This document shows, in pieces, positions 18,532 to 28,597 of a stretch of DNA of 64,000 nucleotides. Position numbers and translations under genes: made by a program. The notes below the pieces were generated by a model. The model was not told the origin of the DNA, searched no databases, and saw only the letters and a list, made by a program, of their open reading frames with translations. This DNA comes from a virus, in the IMG/VR virus record IMGVR_UViG_3300027974_000031, positions 1 through 64,000 of that record; one strand, given 5' to 3'. Each line of letters starts with the position of its first letter. Position 1 is the stretch's first letter.

Positions 18532-20958
18532 CTATATAATTTTAGAATAAAAGAAATCTCTAAAGGAATAATTTTTTTTTATTTTATTTTTTATTATTTT
18601 AGTATTAATTGGTAATTTGATAAAATACTTTTTGGCATAATTAGAAATTACAAGATTTTCTACATTAAATGCATCTATATCTTCGCTTTTTTCTAAATTT
18701 GGAAGAGAAAGTGAAGTTGCATAAGTTGCATATATAACTCCGCTTTTTTCTAAATTTGGAAAAGAAAGTGAAGTTGTATAAGTTGCACTTATATTTCCGC
18801 TTTCTTTTAAATTTGGAAAAGAAAGTGAAGTTGCATTAGGTGCATATATATCTCCGCTTTTTTCTAAATTTGGAAGAGAAAGTGAAGTTGCATTAGATGC
18901 ACTTATATCTCCGCTTTTTTCTAAATTTGGAAGAGAAAGTGAAGTTGTATAAGTTGCACTTATATTTCCGCTTTCTTTTAAATTTGGAAAAGAAAGTGAA
19001 GTTGCATTAGATGCATATATATCTCCGCTTTTTTCTAAATTTGGATTTCCGCTTTTTTCTAAATTTGAAAGAGAAAGTGAAGTTGCAATAGGTGCACTTA
19101 TATTTCCGCTTTTTTCTAAATTTGAAAGAGAAAGTGAGGTTGCAATAGGTGCACTTATATTTCCGCTTTCTTTTAAATTTGGAAGAGAAAGTGAAGTTGC
19201 ATTAGATGCACTTATATCTCCGCTTTTTTCTAAATTTGGAAGAGAAAGTGAAGTTGCATAAGCTACATCTATACCTCCGCTTTTTTCTAAATTTGGAAGA
19301 GAAAGTGAAGTTGCATTAGGTGCACTTATATCTCTGCTTTTTTCTAAATTTGGAAGAGAAAGTGAAGTTGCACTAGATGCATATATAACTCCGCTTTCTT
19401 TTAAATTTGGAAGAGAAAGTGAAGTTGCATAAACTGCATATATATCTCCGCTTTTTTCTAAATTTGAAAGAGAAAGTGAAGTTGTATAAGTTGCACTTAT
19501 AACTCCGCTTTCTTTTAAATTTGGAAGAGAAAGTGAAGTTGCATTAGATGCATCTATATCTCCGCTTTCTTTTAAATTTGGAAGAGAAAGTGAAGTTGCA
19601 TTAGATGCATCTATATCTCCGCTTTTTTCTAAATTTGAAAGAGAAAGTGAAGTTGCAATAGGTGCACTTATATTTCCGCTTTCTTTTAAATTTGGAAGAG
19701 AAAGTGGGTATTTATAATTCCAATAAATATCTGATAAATTTTTATGCTTTTGTAAATTATATAAAAGACTAAATATTTCTCTATATTTTGCACTTTTTTG
19801 TATAAATAATTCTTTTAAATCTTTATTTTCACTGATTATATAATATTCATCCAAAGTAAATTTTTCTTCATCATCTAAATCGCTTCGTTCTTCTAATTTT
19901 CTTATAACATTAATTTCTCGTTTTTTCCAATAACGATTTTTAATGATTGGAAATTTTTCTAATAAATCATGTGGGAGATCGTTTTCTTTTTCTGATAATG
20001 TTTTAAGAACTGCTTTTAGTTCTTTTTCAGATAATTTATATAAATCATCATTTATAACATTTTTGATAGAAGCAAAAAGAATCATATCATCTATATTTTG
20101 TAATTCTAATATAGAATTTTTAAAATATATCTTTTCATAAATTTGTTTTTCACGTCCTTCAATCGGAACAGGAACAAATACATTTTGATTAAATGCTTCT
20201 GATAAACTTGGATATGTAGAAATAATTTTATTTTTTGTTGATTTAATATCAGTGTTATCTTTGACATTATTATAAGAATATTTTGTAACTCCATTATCAT
20301 CATATGCATCTACAAGTATATATCGGTTTTCAGATTTTAACCATACAAAATAAGTTGTTAATGATTTTTCCCATCTATAAAAATTATAATAATAAAATGA
20401 ACTAGAACCTGAAATACATAAATCTGAACCTTTTCCATAATTTTTACAATTGTTTTCACTAGAAACAGGATCACCTGTATTTGCTAAAACTACTATTACT
20501 TTATCATCTTCATAAACTTTATTCGGATCGTCGCTTGAACCAGCTTTTATTTTAGATTCATCTCCTTTCATTTCAGAGTGAACTTTTTCTGAAAAATCTA
20601 TATAACTAGAAGAAGATTGTAATATTTTATTATTAGTTAAAGACTGATATTTAATATAATTTGTATAATCATCGTCTATAACGTTTGTCGGAATATTAGG
20701 ATCATAAAGTCGAACAAGTTCTTTTAAATCACTAAGATTTTTATCTTTAGGATTATTATTTTTAACTATATTTTCTAAAGAAGAAATTATCGGATTCCAT
20801 TTATCTCTTAACTGATTTATACTATCAATATTCTCTGGTTTATTTTTATTTTTAAATACTTGAAAACCTAATTCTTTTTGTATAATATTGTTAAATATTT
20901 CTGCTTTTGTAGAATTTGCATCCTCTGTTAATAGATTATAAAAACTTTTAAAATTCAT
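18532..20958 (-). CDS. tagged 57-bp-repeat (beta-solenoid) protein
   Basis: 808 residues: tag MNFKSFYNLLTED; a domain (about 130-290) with NCKNYGKGSDLCISGSSSFY and ILVDAYDDNG; then 18 tandem 19-residue units of the form LSLPNLxxSGxIxAxxATS between about 417 and 765, and a short basic end. The regular LPNL/SG spacing suggests a leucine-rich or solenoid fold. The middle domain resembles one in two other large tagged proteins here (22727-24634, 32326-35028). GGTAAATA lies 5 nt before the start. Probably packaged; target unknown. Confidence 0.7.
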   Translation of the reverse strand: MNFKSFYNLLTEDANSTKAEIFNNIIQKELGFQVFKNKNKPENIDSINQLRDKWNPIISSLENIVKNNNPKDKNLSDLKELVRLYDPNIPTNVIDDDYTNYIKYQSLTNNKILQSSSSYIDFSEKVHSEMKGDESKIKAGSSDDPNKVYEDDKVIVVLANTGDPVSSENNCKNYGKGSDLCISGSSSFYYYNFYRWEKSLTTYFVWLKSENRYILVDAYDDNGVTKYSYNNVKDNTDIKSTKNKIISTYPSLSEAFNQNVFVPVPIEGREKQIYEKIYFKNSILELQNIDDMILFASIKNVINDDLYKLSEKELKAVLKTLSEKENDLPHDLLEKFPIIKNRYWKKREINVIRKLEERSDLDDEEKFTLDEYYIISENKDLKELFIQKSAKYREIFSLLYNLQKHKNLSDIYWNYKYPLSLPNLKESGNISAPIATSLSLSNLEKSGDIDASNATSLSLPNLKESGDIDASNATSLSLPNLKESGVISATYTTSLSLSNLEKSGDIYAVYATSLSLPNLKESGVIYASSATSLSLPNLEKSRDISAPNATSLSLPNLEKSGGIDVAYATSLSLPNLEKSGDISASNATSLSLPNLKESGNISAPIATSLSLSNLEKSGNISAPIATSLSLSNLEKSGNPNLEKSGDIYASNATSLSFPNLKESGNISATYTTSLSLPNLEKSGDISASNATSLSLPNLEKSGDIYAPNATSLSFPNLKESGNISATYTTSLSFPNLEKSGVIYATYATSLSLPNLEKSEDIDAFNVENLVISNYAKKYFIKLPINTKIIKNKIKKNYSFRDFFYSKII
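18664..19710 (-). repeat. 18 tandem 57-bp repeats inside the tagged gene
   Basis: Units of 57 bp encode 19 residues each. Neighbouring units are nearly identical at DNA level (for example those around 19070 and 19130), and one unit near 19030 carries a 24-bp partial duplication. This is the mark of recent expansion by slippage or recombination. Confidence 0.9.
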
Positions 20959-20966
20959 AAAACTAT

Positions 20967-22718
20967 TTACCCAATAGTTATTCTATCCACAAAGTTTTTA
21001 TTGTTTAAGAAAGGAAATTGGAAATTTTCTAGCTTTATTGCTGTAGGAGTTTGAGAAACTGTTACATCAAAATAAACAGGATTCCAATTAACCATTTTAA
21101 TTCCTTCTAAAAGAATATTTGATATTTTGTTACGAGTATAAATCTGACTAACTCCATCAATATTTAAAAGATCTGCATTTAATTGCTGTATATTAATCGT
21201 TCCGCCTAAAAAGTTCTTCTCTACTGAAAAATAATCAACAATAACAGATTGTATATCACTTTTAATACTAGAATCACTACGGCGATTATTCTGTTTTTTA
21301 ATTACATATATTTCTGAGTTATTAATGTCCGTTTTTGTAATAGCGTTTTCTGTTTGAATGTAAATGTCAAATGCGATATATACAGGATCAGAAACAATAG
21401 TTTCAGAAGTTAAAACTTGCTCGTCTCTTATTGTATCAATAATAAGAGTTTTTTGAGATGGTGTTAAGTATGAAAGTGTTGATTTAATAGTTTTTGGAAC
21501 GCCAAAAATATAAACATTATTAAATGCGCAGGAATCAGAAAAATTAACTTGATTAAACAATGCACGACTCTCATATTGCGGTTTTGTTAAACCTATATTG
21601 TAATAATATTTTAAATACGAATCAAGATACTCACTATTATTCATCACTTTAACGTCTTGAACAATATTAGAAAAATTGCTTTTTACAAAAGTTTCATATG
21701 CTTTTTTAGTTGAAACATTAAATTGTGAACGGAAAACTCCTGGTGCATTTTTTCTAATAGATAAAATACTTTCTGGTTCAGTAAAATATGTACTTGAAAA
21801 TTTATTACTAAAGCTCAAATATTGTATTTGGCTGTTTGTCAGGTAAGTTTTATTTTCTTGATTTAAAATAGTTTGCAAATTATTAGAAACTAATTGAATC
21901 ATTTTACGTCCAACTAATCCGCCACTTCCTATTTCTCCGTTACTGCCATTTGATACAAGATAGTATATTAAAACACGATTACTAGTTGTTAGTTGTTTAC
22001 CGTTAATGTTATCACCGAATTTTATCTCATATCTTTTGTTTTCATTGAAACGTAATTCATAAACTTTATCTTCTGAATTATTCAAGTAAAGAGATTGAGT
22101 TTTATCCCATTTTTCCCAAACATTGTCAGTCTGAACATAAACATCAATTGTAAAATTATCAACAAAAAGAGTATCATCTACAGTTAAGTGAACAATTTCG
22201 TTTGGAGTTCCAGCAGGAGTAAAAACCGGAAATTCCGTAAAAGTTCCTTGATATAAGGATGCATCACTATCTATACCGTTTATTTTTTCAAGAGTTCCAT
22301 TTTTTGTTTTTGTAAAAGATAAATCATCACTTAAGCTATAGTTAATTCCGCCAATAGTAATATTAGAATATCTAGGAATATTATAAAAACCTGCATTTAA
22401 ATTGTTTGCAGACATTGAGAATGAAACACTTGCAGTTTGATAACCAACTGGATTATAGTTAAGTTCTTTAACAATTCTGTTTATATTTTCGTAAACAGTT
22501 GTTTCTGAGAATTGACCATTTACAGAGTTTTGGTTAAGATAATAAAGAAGCAATGAAAAGCTCATAGCAATCGAATCATTGATTGCTGCTAAGTTAGAAC
22601 CTTCGTAGTTTTGATCTGTAAAAATTCCAGTTTGATCTAATCTATCTTTTATTTTTTCTTTGATAGTTAAACCGTCAAATGCTACATATGCGTCTTTTGG
22701 TACTGGAAAATCGTTCAT
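20967..22718 (-). CDS. baseplate wedge protein, T4 gp6 / J family
   Basis: 583 residues with the classic N-terminus of gp6: FDGLTIKEKIKDRL, then FTDQNYEGSNLAAINDSIA, LLLYYLNQNS and YENINRIVKELNYNPVGYQT. gp6 forms the core of each baseplate wedge in contractile tails. The middle (VYELRFNENKRYEIKFGDNI NGK, in two parts) is the beta domain, and the C-terminal VSQIYTRNKI segment is a J-like end. CTAAATA lies 5 nt before the ATG. T4 gp6 is 660 residues, so this is slightly short but complete. Confidence 0.9.
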   Translation of the reverse strand: MNDFPVPKDAYVAFDGLTIKEKIKDRLDQTGIFTDQNYEGSNLAAINDSIAMSFSLLLYYLNQNSVNGQFSETTVYENINRIVKELNYNPVGYQTASVSFSMSANNLNAGFYNIPRYSNITIGGINYSLSDDLSFTKTKNGTLEKINGIDSDASLYQGTFTEFPVFTPAGTPNEIVHLTVDDTLFVDNFTIDVYVQTDNVWEKWDKTQSLYLNNSEDKVYELRFNENKRYEIKFGDNINGKQLTTSNRVLIYYLVSNGSNGEIGSGGLVGRKMIQLVSNNLQTILNQENKTYLTNSQIQYLSFSNKFSSTYFTEPESILSIRKNAPGVFRSQFNVSTKKAYETFVKSNFSNIVQDVKVMNNSEYLDSYLKYYYNIGLTKPQYESRALFNQVNFSDSCAFNNVYIFGVPKTIKSTLSYLTPSQKTLIIDTIRDEQVLTSETIVSDPVYIAFDIYIQTENAITKTDINNSEIYVIKKQNNRRSDSSIKSDIQSVIVDYFSVEKNFLGGTINIQQLNADLLNIDGVSQIYTRNKISNILLEGIKMVNWNPVYFDVTVSQTPTAIKLENFQFPFLNNKNFVDRITIG

Positions 22719-22726
22719 AATATTAT

Positions 22727-24634
22727 TTAGTTGTTACGATAGCTTTCTTTAGCACTTTCTAAATCAAACGTATAGTTATTATGAGCGGAATCAGTATCAA
22801 ATTCGCTATAATCTTCTTTAAATGTATCTAAAAGAGTATCTTTTAAAATATCTAATATTTCATCATTTGAATTAAATGTAATAATATTTTTTAAATCTTC
22901 TATATCTACAGGAACTGAAAAAATAAAATCATCTGGATATTTTCCGCTAATAATTAAAAAATTATCTTTTATATGATCTAATAAATCCGAATATATTTTA
23001 TTTTCAATACCACTTCGAATTCCATCTTGATATGCATAAACTACATATTCATACATTCTTTCTATATCATAATCTATATCCTTTAAATCTATTTCTTCAT
23101 TCAATGCACTTAAAAAACTATATGGTTGTTCATTAGAATAAGCACCACTTTCTAAAAGATCATTTATAATTTGTATAATTTCCGTATTACTTTCATCAGA
23201 AAAATCTATATTACTTTTTATTTCTTTAACCACATTATTTAGATCATATCGTGATAGCATAATTTCATTTCCTTGATCTTCACTAACATCAGTATCATAT
23301 ACACTTATATCACTTCCGTAGTCTACTGTACGTAAATACGAGGATATTCCATCATCATCAAATTCTTCTTTTACATCATTTAAATCTCCAATAAGAATTC
23401 CCATTTCAGGTCTTTTTTCTGAAAATGTCAAAATATCTAATATTTGATCAGCAAAATATTCTAATTGTTCATACATTTCATTATCTTGGAAGAAATCAAA
23501 TGTTAATTGATTTCGATCTTGTAAATTTTCTTTTGATATTAAAATTTCAAAAATATTTTCTTTAACAGTATTTTTAAAATCTTGTATTTCTTTTGGAATT
23601 TTAACTTCTAATTTTCTATTTTTTCTTTCTTCATTAATCCATTCCCAGACTTGGTACTGATCTAAGTTTTCTTCTTTTGTTAAATCTAATAAACCTTGTT
23701 CCATTTCAACGGGATCAAACCTTTGTCCTTCGAGTTCACCTCTTATTTCTTCTACTTTATCACCTCTCATTCTCACAGCCATTAGTGCAGTTGGTTTTTT
23801 ATTTTTAATGTCTAGTAATAGATAAAAAGAACCATCTCCACTTAAATATGTATTTGCCATTGTTTTTCCACTTATACACCATATATTACAAGAAAGACCC
23901 ATAAGAGTTTCTACGTTTGAGTCAAAATTTTTAGGATCTTCTCTCTTACCTGGTATTTTAATCCATATCAAATCTCCTGTTGGTATACGTTTAAATCTTT
24001 CTACATTTGACAATTGTTCACTTAATGTTAATTCGTATATTTTTGTTAAACTTCTTAAATCATAAGGATTACTTTCTATAGATTTTAAAAAGTTTCTAAC
24101 AGCAGACCAGATATAAGGTTTTGGTGTTTTTTTCTTAGACGAATCTGTACTATCAAATATAGGTTTAAGTGTAAGATATTTTTGTACTGGATTTTTTAAA
24201 TTTTCATTTATTCTACTCCACCAAATCCACAAAACTGAATCTTTATCTTTATTAATAATATCTGTTATATATTCTTTAATAGCATCATCACCTTTTTCTT
24301 TTCTTATTCTTATTATATTCTCATAATGTTCAGGATGAGCTTGTCTTACAAGATTAACCTCTTTATCTACATCTATATTATCTCCAGAATACAAAACAGT
24401 TTTTGGATGATTTTTATCTCTTAATCTTTTAAGAATATTTGGCAATAAATTTTTAGATATTTCATTTTCTATATCTTCTGATGTTTTAATATCTTTCCAT
24501 TCTATTTCATCTCCATAACGTAAAATAAATTGAATCATAAAAGGATCATCAATTTTGTATTTTCGTATTTTATCTTTTGGTGATATACCTTCTAAAAAAA
24601 GGCTATAAAAGGTTTTAAATCTTAGTGTTTTCAT
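22727..24634 (-). CDS. large tagged protein with C-x-SG domain
   Basis: 635 residues. The tag is slightly longer than usual (MKTLRFKTFYSLFLEG). Residues 20-215 are charged and helical. Residues about 220-310 hold LMGLSCNIWCISG, YLSGDGSFYLLLDIKN and ALMAVRMRGDKVEEIRGE, a layout like the E..xxHCV...slR core of PcfJ-type proteins and shared with two other tagged proteins in the window. The C-terminus is very acidic. TTAAATA lies 5 nt before the ATG. Function unknown; packaging inferred from the tag. Confidence 0.6.
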   Translation of the reverse strand: MKTLRFKTFYSLFLEGISPKDKIRKYKIDDPFMIQFILRYGDEIEWKDIKTSEDIENEISKNLLPNILKRLRDKNHPKTVLYSGDNIDVDKEVNLVRQAHPEHYENIIRIRKEKGDDAIKEYITDIINKDKDSVLWIWWSRINENLKNPVQKYLTLKPIFDSTDSSKKKTPKPYIWSAVRNFLKSIESNPYDLRSLTKIYELTLSEQLSNVERFKRIPTGDLIWIKIPGKREDPKNFDSNVETLMGLSCNIWCISGKTMANTYLSGDGSFYLLLDIKNKKPTALMAVRMRGDKVEEIRGELEGQRFDPVEMEQGLLDLTKEENLDQYQVWEWINEERKNRKLEVKIPKEIQDFKNTVKENIFEILISKENLQDRNQLTFDFFQDNEMYEQLEYFADQILDILTFSEKRPEMGILIGDLNDVKEEFDDDGISSYLRTVDYGSDISVYDTDVSEDQGNEIMLSRYDLNNVVKEIKSNIDFSDESNTEIIQIINDLLESGAYSNEQPYSFLSALNEEIDLKDIDYDIERMYEYVVYAYQDGIRSGIENKIYSDLLDHIKDNFLIISGKYPDDFIFSVPVDIEDLKNIITFNSNDEILDILKDTLLDTFKEDYSEFDTDSAHNNYTFDLESAKESYRNN

Positions 24635-24647
24635 ATTATTATTTAAT

Positions 24648-25115
24648 TTACAGTTTATTTATAACTTTATCTGAATTCCAAATCACAATTTCGGACAGTT
24701 CTCCTTTATGATAATAAAAAATACAATCATAACCTTGTTTTATTGCGCGAGAACTTATTTCTTTTCCTAAGTATCCACTTTTTTCTTCTACTTTTTCAAC
24801 TAAATTTTCGGCTTTTTCTCTAGGCAACCCTAATATTTCTAAAGCTTGTATACATGGATGAATTCGCATATCATATAAAGAATGTATTTTTAATGGATTT
24901 TTAACATTTAAATATGCTTCAGAAATATTAGAACCTGGTTCACTTGCATATCTTAAAGCAATTTCTTTTTTAGGAGTAAAATATGCACCTGTTCCTAATG
25001 CACCTCTATCCATTTTTATAGGAGAGATTCCGTCCCATTTACCGCCATGATAAAAGGGACCGTAACCTTCACTCTCGTTTTCTAAAAAAAGATTATAAAA
25101 ATCCTTAAAATTCAT
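24648..25115 (-). CDS. tagged ADP-ribosyltransferase
   Basis: 155 residues: tag MNFKDFYNLFLEN, then a compact ADP-ribosyltransferase fold. FYHGGKWDG is the first strand with the aromatic-H-G motif. RGALGTGAYFTPKKEIALRY is the middle STS-like block. SEAYLNVKNPLKI is the strand before the ARTT region. QGYDCIFYYHKGELSEIVIW places a Glu at the usual catalytic position. Substrate unknown; T4 Alt is a head-packaged enzyme of this type. The ATG follows immediately on the stop of the upstream gene (TAAATG), so it is probably translationally coupled. Confidence 0.8.
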   Translation of the reverse strand: MNFKDFYNLFLENESEGYGPFYHGGKWDGISPIKMDRGALGTGAYFTPKKEIALRYASEPGSNISEAYLNVKNPLKIHSLYDMRIHPCIQALEILGLPREKAENLVEKVEEKSGYLGKEISSRAIKQGYDCIFYYHKGELSEIVIWNSDKVINKL

Positions 25116-25634
25116 TTAGTTATTTCCGCCGTTTGTTCTTGTTCCTTTTGGTTGTTTTCCTTTATTATACTCATTGTCTAAATTTTTAGTTTTTACAATG
25201 TTATTTTTCTGAACAATATCAGGATCAATTGGTTGTTGCATTACATACATTGGCTCAACAGTCATTGATAAAATACTTGTAGGAACAGTGATAGGAGCAT
25301 AATAAAGACCAGGAACTTTATGAGAAACAAGATCAGCTTCTTCGAAATTATTTGGTGCGGTTTCTGACATAAATGCAGATGTAGGCTTTACAATCTTAAG
25401 TGCAGATACATAAAGAACAGTTTTATTTTTAGACATAAGAATTAATTGATTATAGAAAGGTTCGCCTCTTTTCATAATTATTTCTTTTTTAATATCAGGA
25501 TTTTTAATTGCTTTAGGACAAATAACTACAAAACTGCCACCACGAATGGATGTTGGATTGTAGTGTTCTAATACAGGTTGAAAAATATTTTCTGGATTGT
25601 ATTTTTCTAAAAGCTTTTGGGTTTTACTATTCAT
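25116..25634 (-). CDS. hypothetical late protein beside baseplate genes
   Basis: 172 residues without the tag. A beta-rich middle (GGSFVVICPKAIKN, YNQLILMSKNKTVLYVSALK, PITVPTSILSMTVEP) and a disordered, Lys/Asn/Gly-rich tail. GTAAATA lies 5 nt before the ATG at 25634. It diverges from the gp25-like gene and is coupled to the downstream transferase. Probably a small virion protein, by context only. Confidence 0.6.
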   Translation of the reverse strand: MNSKTQKLLEKYNPENIFQPVLEHYNPTSIRGGSFVVICPKAIKNPDIKKEIIMKRGEPFYNQLILMSKNKTVLYVSALKIVKPTSAFMSETAPNNFEEADLVSHKVPGLYYAPITVPTSILSMTVEPMYVMQQPIDPDIVQKNNIVKTKNLDNEYNKGKQPKGTRTNGGNN

Positions 25635-25675
25635 AATTATATTTACTTATTTTTCTTGCATGATAAATAGATTTT

Positions 25676-26143
25676 ATGATTAATATTACAAATCTTAGCA
25701 GTAAAAATTCTGGAAGAAATTATATTTTCTCCGACTTAAACTTACAATTTTTACAAAAACAAGTTTCAGGTAATAAAAAAAATAATGATGTATCTCCTGG
25801 AATTGATATAGTAGTAGATTATGATCGTGAAGCAATTGAAAATTCAATTTATAATATTCTTTTTCAAAAACGTTATCTTACTGAAATGGATGTTAATCTT
25901 AAAGCGTATATAGGCCAACCTATATCTGAATTTCGTGCAATTGCTATTGGTGAAACAATTGAAAGAGCATTATTTTTATACGAAAATAGAGTATCTCTTG
26001 AAAAACTTTATATTTACCCTAACACAGATCAATCAACTTATTTTATTTCAATGATTGTGCGATTTATAAATTTTAATAATTCCTCAGTTAAATTAAATGC
26101 ATCTCTTACACAAAACGGAGCTTTCACATTTATAAATAAATAA
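25676..26143 (+). CDS. baseplate wedge protein, gp25-like
   Basis: 155 residues. The core IDIVVDYDREAIENSIYNIL, FQKRYLTEMDVNLKAYIGQP and AIAIGETIERALFLYENRV fits the gp25/IraD-like fold: initial strand, helix, G-x-P turn, helix, then a final beta strand pair (STYFISMIVRF). gp25 clips sheath to baseplate in contractile machines. T4 gp25 is 132 residues. GATAAATA lies 6 nt before the ATG. It sits next to the gp6 gene's neighbourhood. Confidence 0.75.
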   Translation: MINITNLSSKNSGRNYIFSDLNLQFLQKQVSGNKKNNDVSPGIDIVVDYDREAIENSIYNILFQKRYLTEMDVNLKAYIGQPISEFRAIAIGETIERALFLYENRVSLEKLYIYPNTDQSTYFISMIVRFINFNNSSVKLNASLTQNGAFTFINK

Positions 26144-26145
26144 AA

Positions 26146-28020
26146 ATGATTTCAATCACTCCAACATTAGGAATTAAAAACTCTACGATTTTCTCTTTCG
26201 TAATATCTCCAACAGCAGAAGATGCTTTTATAAATTGGGGTGATGGTACATTTGACTACGGTTCTTCTGTAACACACACATATTCCTCAATTGGTCTTTA
26301 TAATGTGTATGGAGGTTCTTGCAGTGAAACATCAACATTTTCATTAAGTGTTTATAATGGAGAATTTTTTACTGATAAAATTTATGTTCAACGAAATGCA
26401 GTTTCTTCAATTGTTTCTTGTCCTTTTTCTTTTACAATAAATTTATCATCTTCAAAAGAAAAGAGTACTGTTATTCTTTATGCAAGCGGAAGTCAATCAG
26501 CACCTTATAGTAATAATAGAAATTTTTGGAGTCATTTAAATCCTGAGTGGGAATTTCGATATAATAATGAACCAATATCAGAAATAGAAATTATCGGATC
26601 TCCTGTTTATTCTGGAAATAATATTCTTGGTTACACTGCAAGTTCCTCTATAGAATTTTTAGATGATATGCCAGGAAATCCCCTTCTTTTCTTTACTGTT
26701 TTAAAAACAGAAAGTGATATTCCAATAAATTCAAGAGTTTATTCTGCATTTTCACACTCTATATGCGCTATTGCTCCTGATAAATTGTTTATAACATCAG
26801 ATGGAATTAATCCATTAAATGAGATTCAATGGGCAGATAAAAACATTCCATATATTATAAGTGTTGGTAGTTCAGTAAATTCTTGTACAAATATTTTACA
26901 TTATCTTTCTGGTAATATTACTGCAATAAACTTTACAGGAGATTGTGTAGGATTAGAAAGTAGTCAATTCAAGTACAATGTAACAACTATTAATCTTAAA
27001 GATTCTAACTGTTTTCCAACAGGAGGTTATATTCTTTCTTCATTCTACTATCCTAGTTCTGCACTTCCACCAATAACAATAACTAATAATTTGGATTCTT
27101 GTAATAATAATTATGATAAATTAGAATTTTATAAAACACGATATACCCCACAAGGTGTTACACTTTCTGCAAATGGAACATTTTCTTATAAAAACAACAC
27201 TTATAATTTAAGTGGAATATCAAATAAGTTTGATATTTTAGCATTTGAAAATCGTCATGCCTTTTATAGAAAAGGTGAAGATTATAATGTTTATGAGATT
27301 TTAAAAACTGCATTACCTTTTGATATAGGCGCATATCCAAACTTTAACTCTTACCTATCGGCTATTGCAGGAGAAGGTGATTCTCTTGGAGTAGCATATG
27401 ATAAAATAGATAATTTCTCAAAAGATCATTCTGATATAGACATTTGCACTTATGATGCTTTAATTAATAAAGCTGACATGTTTGATTCTAAAATAGATGA
27501 TTTCGGTCTTCAGATGCCTGAAGAATTAAAAAGAATTTTTAATTTTTCTACAATTCCTCTTCAAAAATTAATAGGAACTCGTTGTGTATGTAATACAAAT
27601 TTTGTTGCTTGCAATGGATGTATTGGTAAAAATATATGTTCTATTTGTAATTTTGATAAAAGAAGTAATCTAGGTTCACAAATATTATTAACTGATTATA
27701 TAACTGCTGGTGAAACAGTTCTTTACAAAGAAATTGGTGGAGAACTTTATAATTTTTACACTGTTCAAAATCAAAGTTCAAATGTTTATCAACTTAAAAC
27801 TCTTTCAGCAGAACCATTTTATAGTAATAATTTAAATAATTATTGTTTTTTCAAATGGGAGAAAACTCCCCAGAATAATCCTGTTCAAAGTGTTGTGAAT
27901 TATAAAGACTCTAGAAATATGTTAAATCCTTCATTATCAACAAACGAAGATTGGTATGCAGATAATGGAATAGTTGAAGAGATGTTTAATTATATTTTAA
28001 CTAAAAATCTTTTAAACTAA
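26146..28020 (+). CDS. baseplate or tail protein with N-terminal PKD domain
   Basis: 624 residues, starting 2 nt after the gp25-like gene. Residues 15-75 are a PKD/Ig-like domain (FINWGDGTFDYGSSVTHTYS). Residues about 420-480 are helical (DICTYDALINKADMFDSKI, QMPEELKRIFNFSTIPLQKL), then a cysteine cluster (TRCVCNTNFVACNGCIGKNI CSIC, in parts) that could bind zinc. Its pairing with gp25 suggests a wedge-associated protein. No named T4 equivalent assigned. Confidence 0.6.
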   Translation: MISITPTLGIKNSTIFSFVISPTAEDAFINWGDGTFDYGSSVTHTYSSIGLYNVYGGSCSETSTFSLSVYNGEFFTDKIYVQRNAVSSIVSCPFSFTINLSSSKEKSTVILYASGSQSAPYSNNRNFWSHLNPEWEFRYNNEPISEIEIIGSPVYSGNNILGYTASSSIEFLDDMPGNPLLFFTVLKTESDIPINSRVYSAFSHSICAIAPDKLFITSDGINPLNEIQWADKNIPYIISVGSSVNSCTNILHYLSGNITAINFTGDCVGLESSQFKYNVTTINLKDSNCFPTGGYILSSFYYPSSALPPITITNNLDSCNNNYDKLEFYKTRYTPQGVTLSANGTFSYKNNTYNLSGISNKFDILAFENRHAFYRKGEDYNVYEILKTALPFDIGAYPNFNSYLSAIAGEGDSLGVAYDKIDNFSKDHSDIDICTYDALINKADMFDSKIDDFGLQMPEELKRIFNFSTIPLQKLIGTRCVCNTNFVACNGCIGKNICSICNFDKRSNLGSQILLTDYITAGETVLYKEIGGELYNFYTVQNQSSNVYQLKTLSAEPFYSNNLNNYCFFKWEKTPQNNPVQSVVNYKDSRNMLNPSLSTNEDWYADNGIVEEMFNYILTKNLLN

Positions 28021-28040
28021 TAAATTCTTATTTCTCTAAT

Positions 28041-28112
28041 ATGGAAAATTATTTAAATAGTTATATGGAAAGCCTTTTAGATGATGCTGTTGGTAAAGTG
28101 TTTATTATGTAA
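28041..28112 (+). pseudogene. orphan tag micro-ORF (collapsed tagged gene?)
   Basis: A 23-codon frame, MENYLNSYMESLL then DDAVGKVFIM, stop. The first half looks like the shared tag. The last residues resemble the end of the neighbouring protein at 29440 (DDALNAVIGDIFVM). It could be the two ends of a former tagged gene joined by deletion. Short length makes this tentative. Confidence 0.4.
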
Positions 28113-28114
28113 AC

Positions 28115-28531
28115 TTATTTTCCATCATTATGTACTTTATTATTTATAACATCTATTAATTTACTTTTAAAATCATTAAATGTAAACTGAAAACCTCCAT
28201 AACCTCTATATCTTTTTTCTAGTTCATATATAGTTTTTTGATAAGCATATGTTGGAAAAATTCTCTTACCAGGAGGAAAATTAAATGACGAGATTTCATC
28301 TTGTACTATCTTTTTTAAACGTTCTACGTGTATAGGGTCATTTAAATCTGCATATTTTCTAGAATCTTTAAACTCTTTCCGTATATTATTTAATATTGCT
28401 GGATTTTTTGCATTGCGTTTTATACCGGAAATAATTTTTTCATGTTCATCGTCTTCATATGGGTCGTTTGGATCACGAAAACTTTCCATAATCATATTAT
28501 ATAACTTTTCGAATTTACTATTAAATCTCAT
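28115..28531 (-). CDS. tagged hypothetical protein
   Basis: 138 residues beginning MRFNSKFEKLYNMIMES, a tag ending in I-M-E. The body is charged and helical (DDEHEKIISGIKRNAKNP, HVERLKKIVQDEISSF) with an aromatic segment YRGYGGFQFTFNDF. GATAAATA lies 6 nt before the ATG. No family recognised. It stands alone on the minus strand among plus-strand tagged genes. Confidence 0.6.
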   Translation of the reverse strand: MRFNSKFEKLYNMIMESFRDPNDPYEDDEHEKIISGIKRNAKNPAILNNIRKEFKDSRKYADLNDPIHVERLKKIVQDEISSFNFPPGKRIFPTYAYQKTIYELEKRYRGYGGFQFTFNDFKSKLIDVINNKVHNDGK

Positions 28532-28597
28532 AAATTATATTTATCTATTTTAAATTTTTTTAAAAAAATAGTTGTAAACTAATCTATAAGTAAGTTT

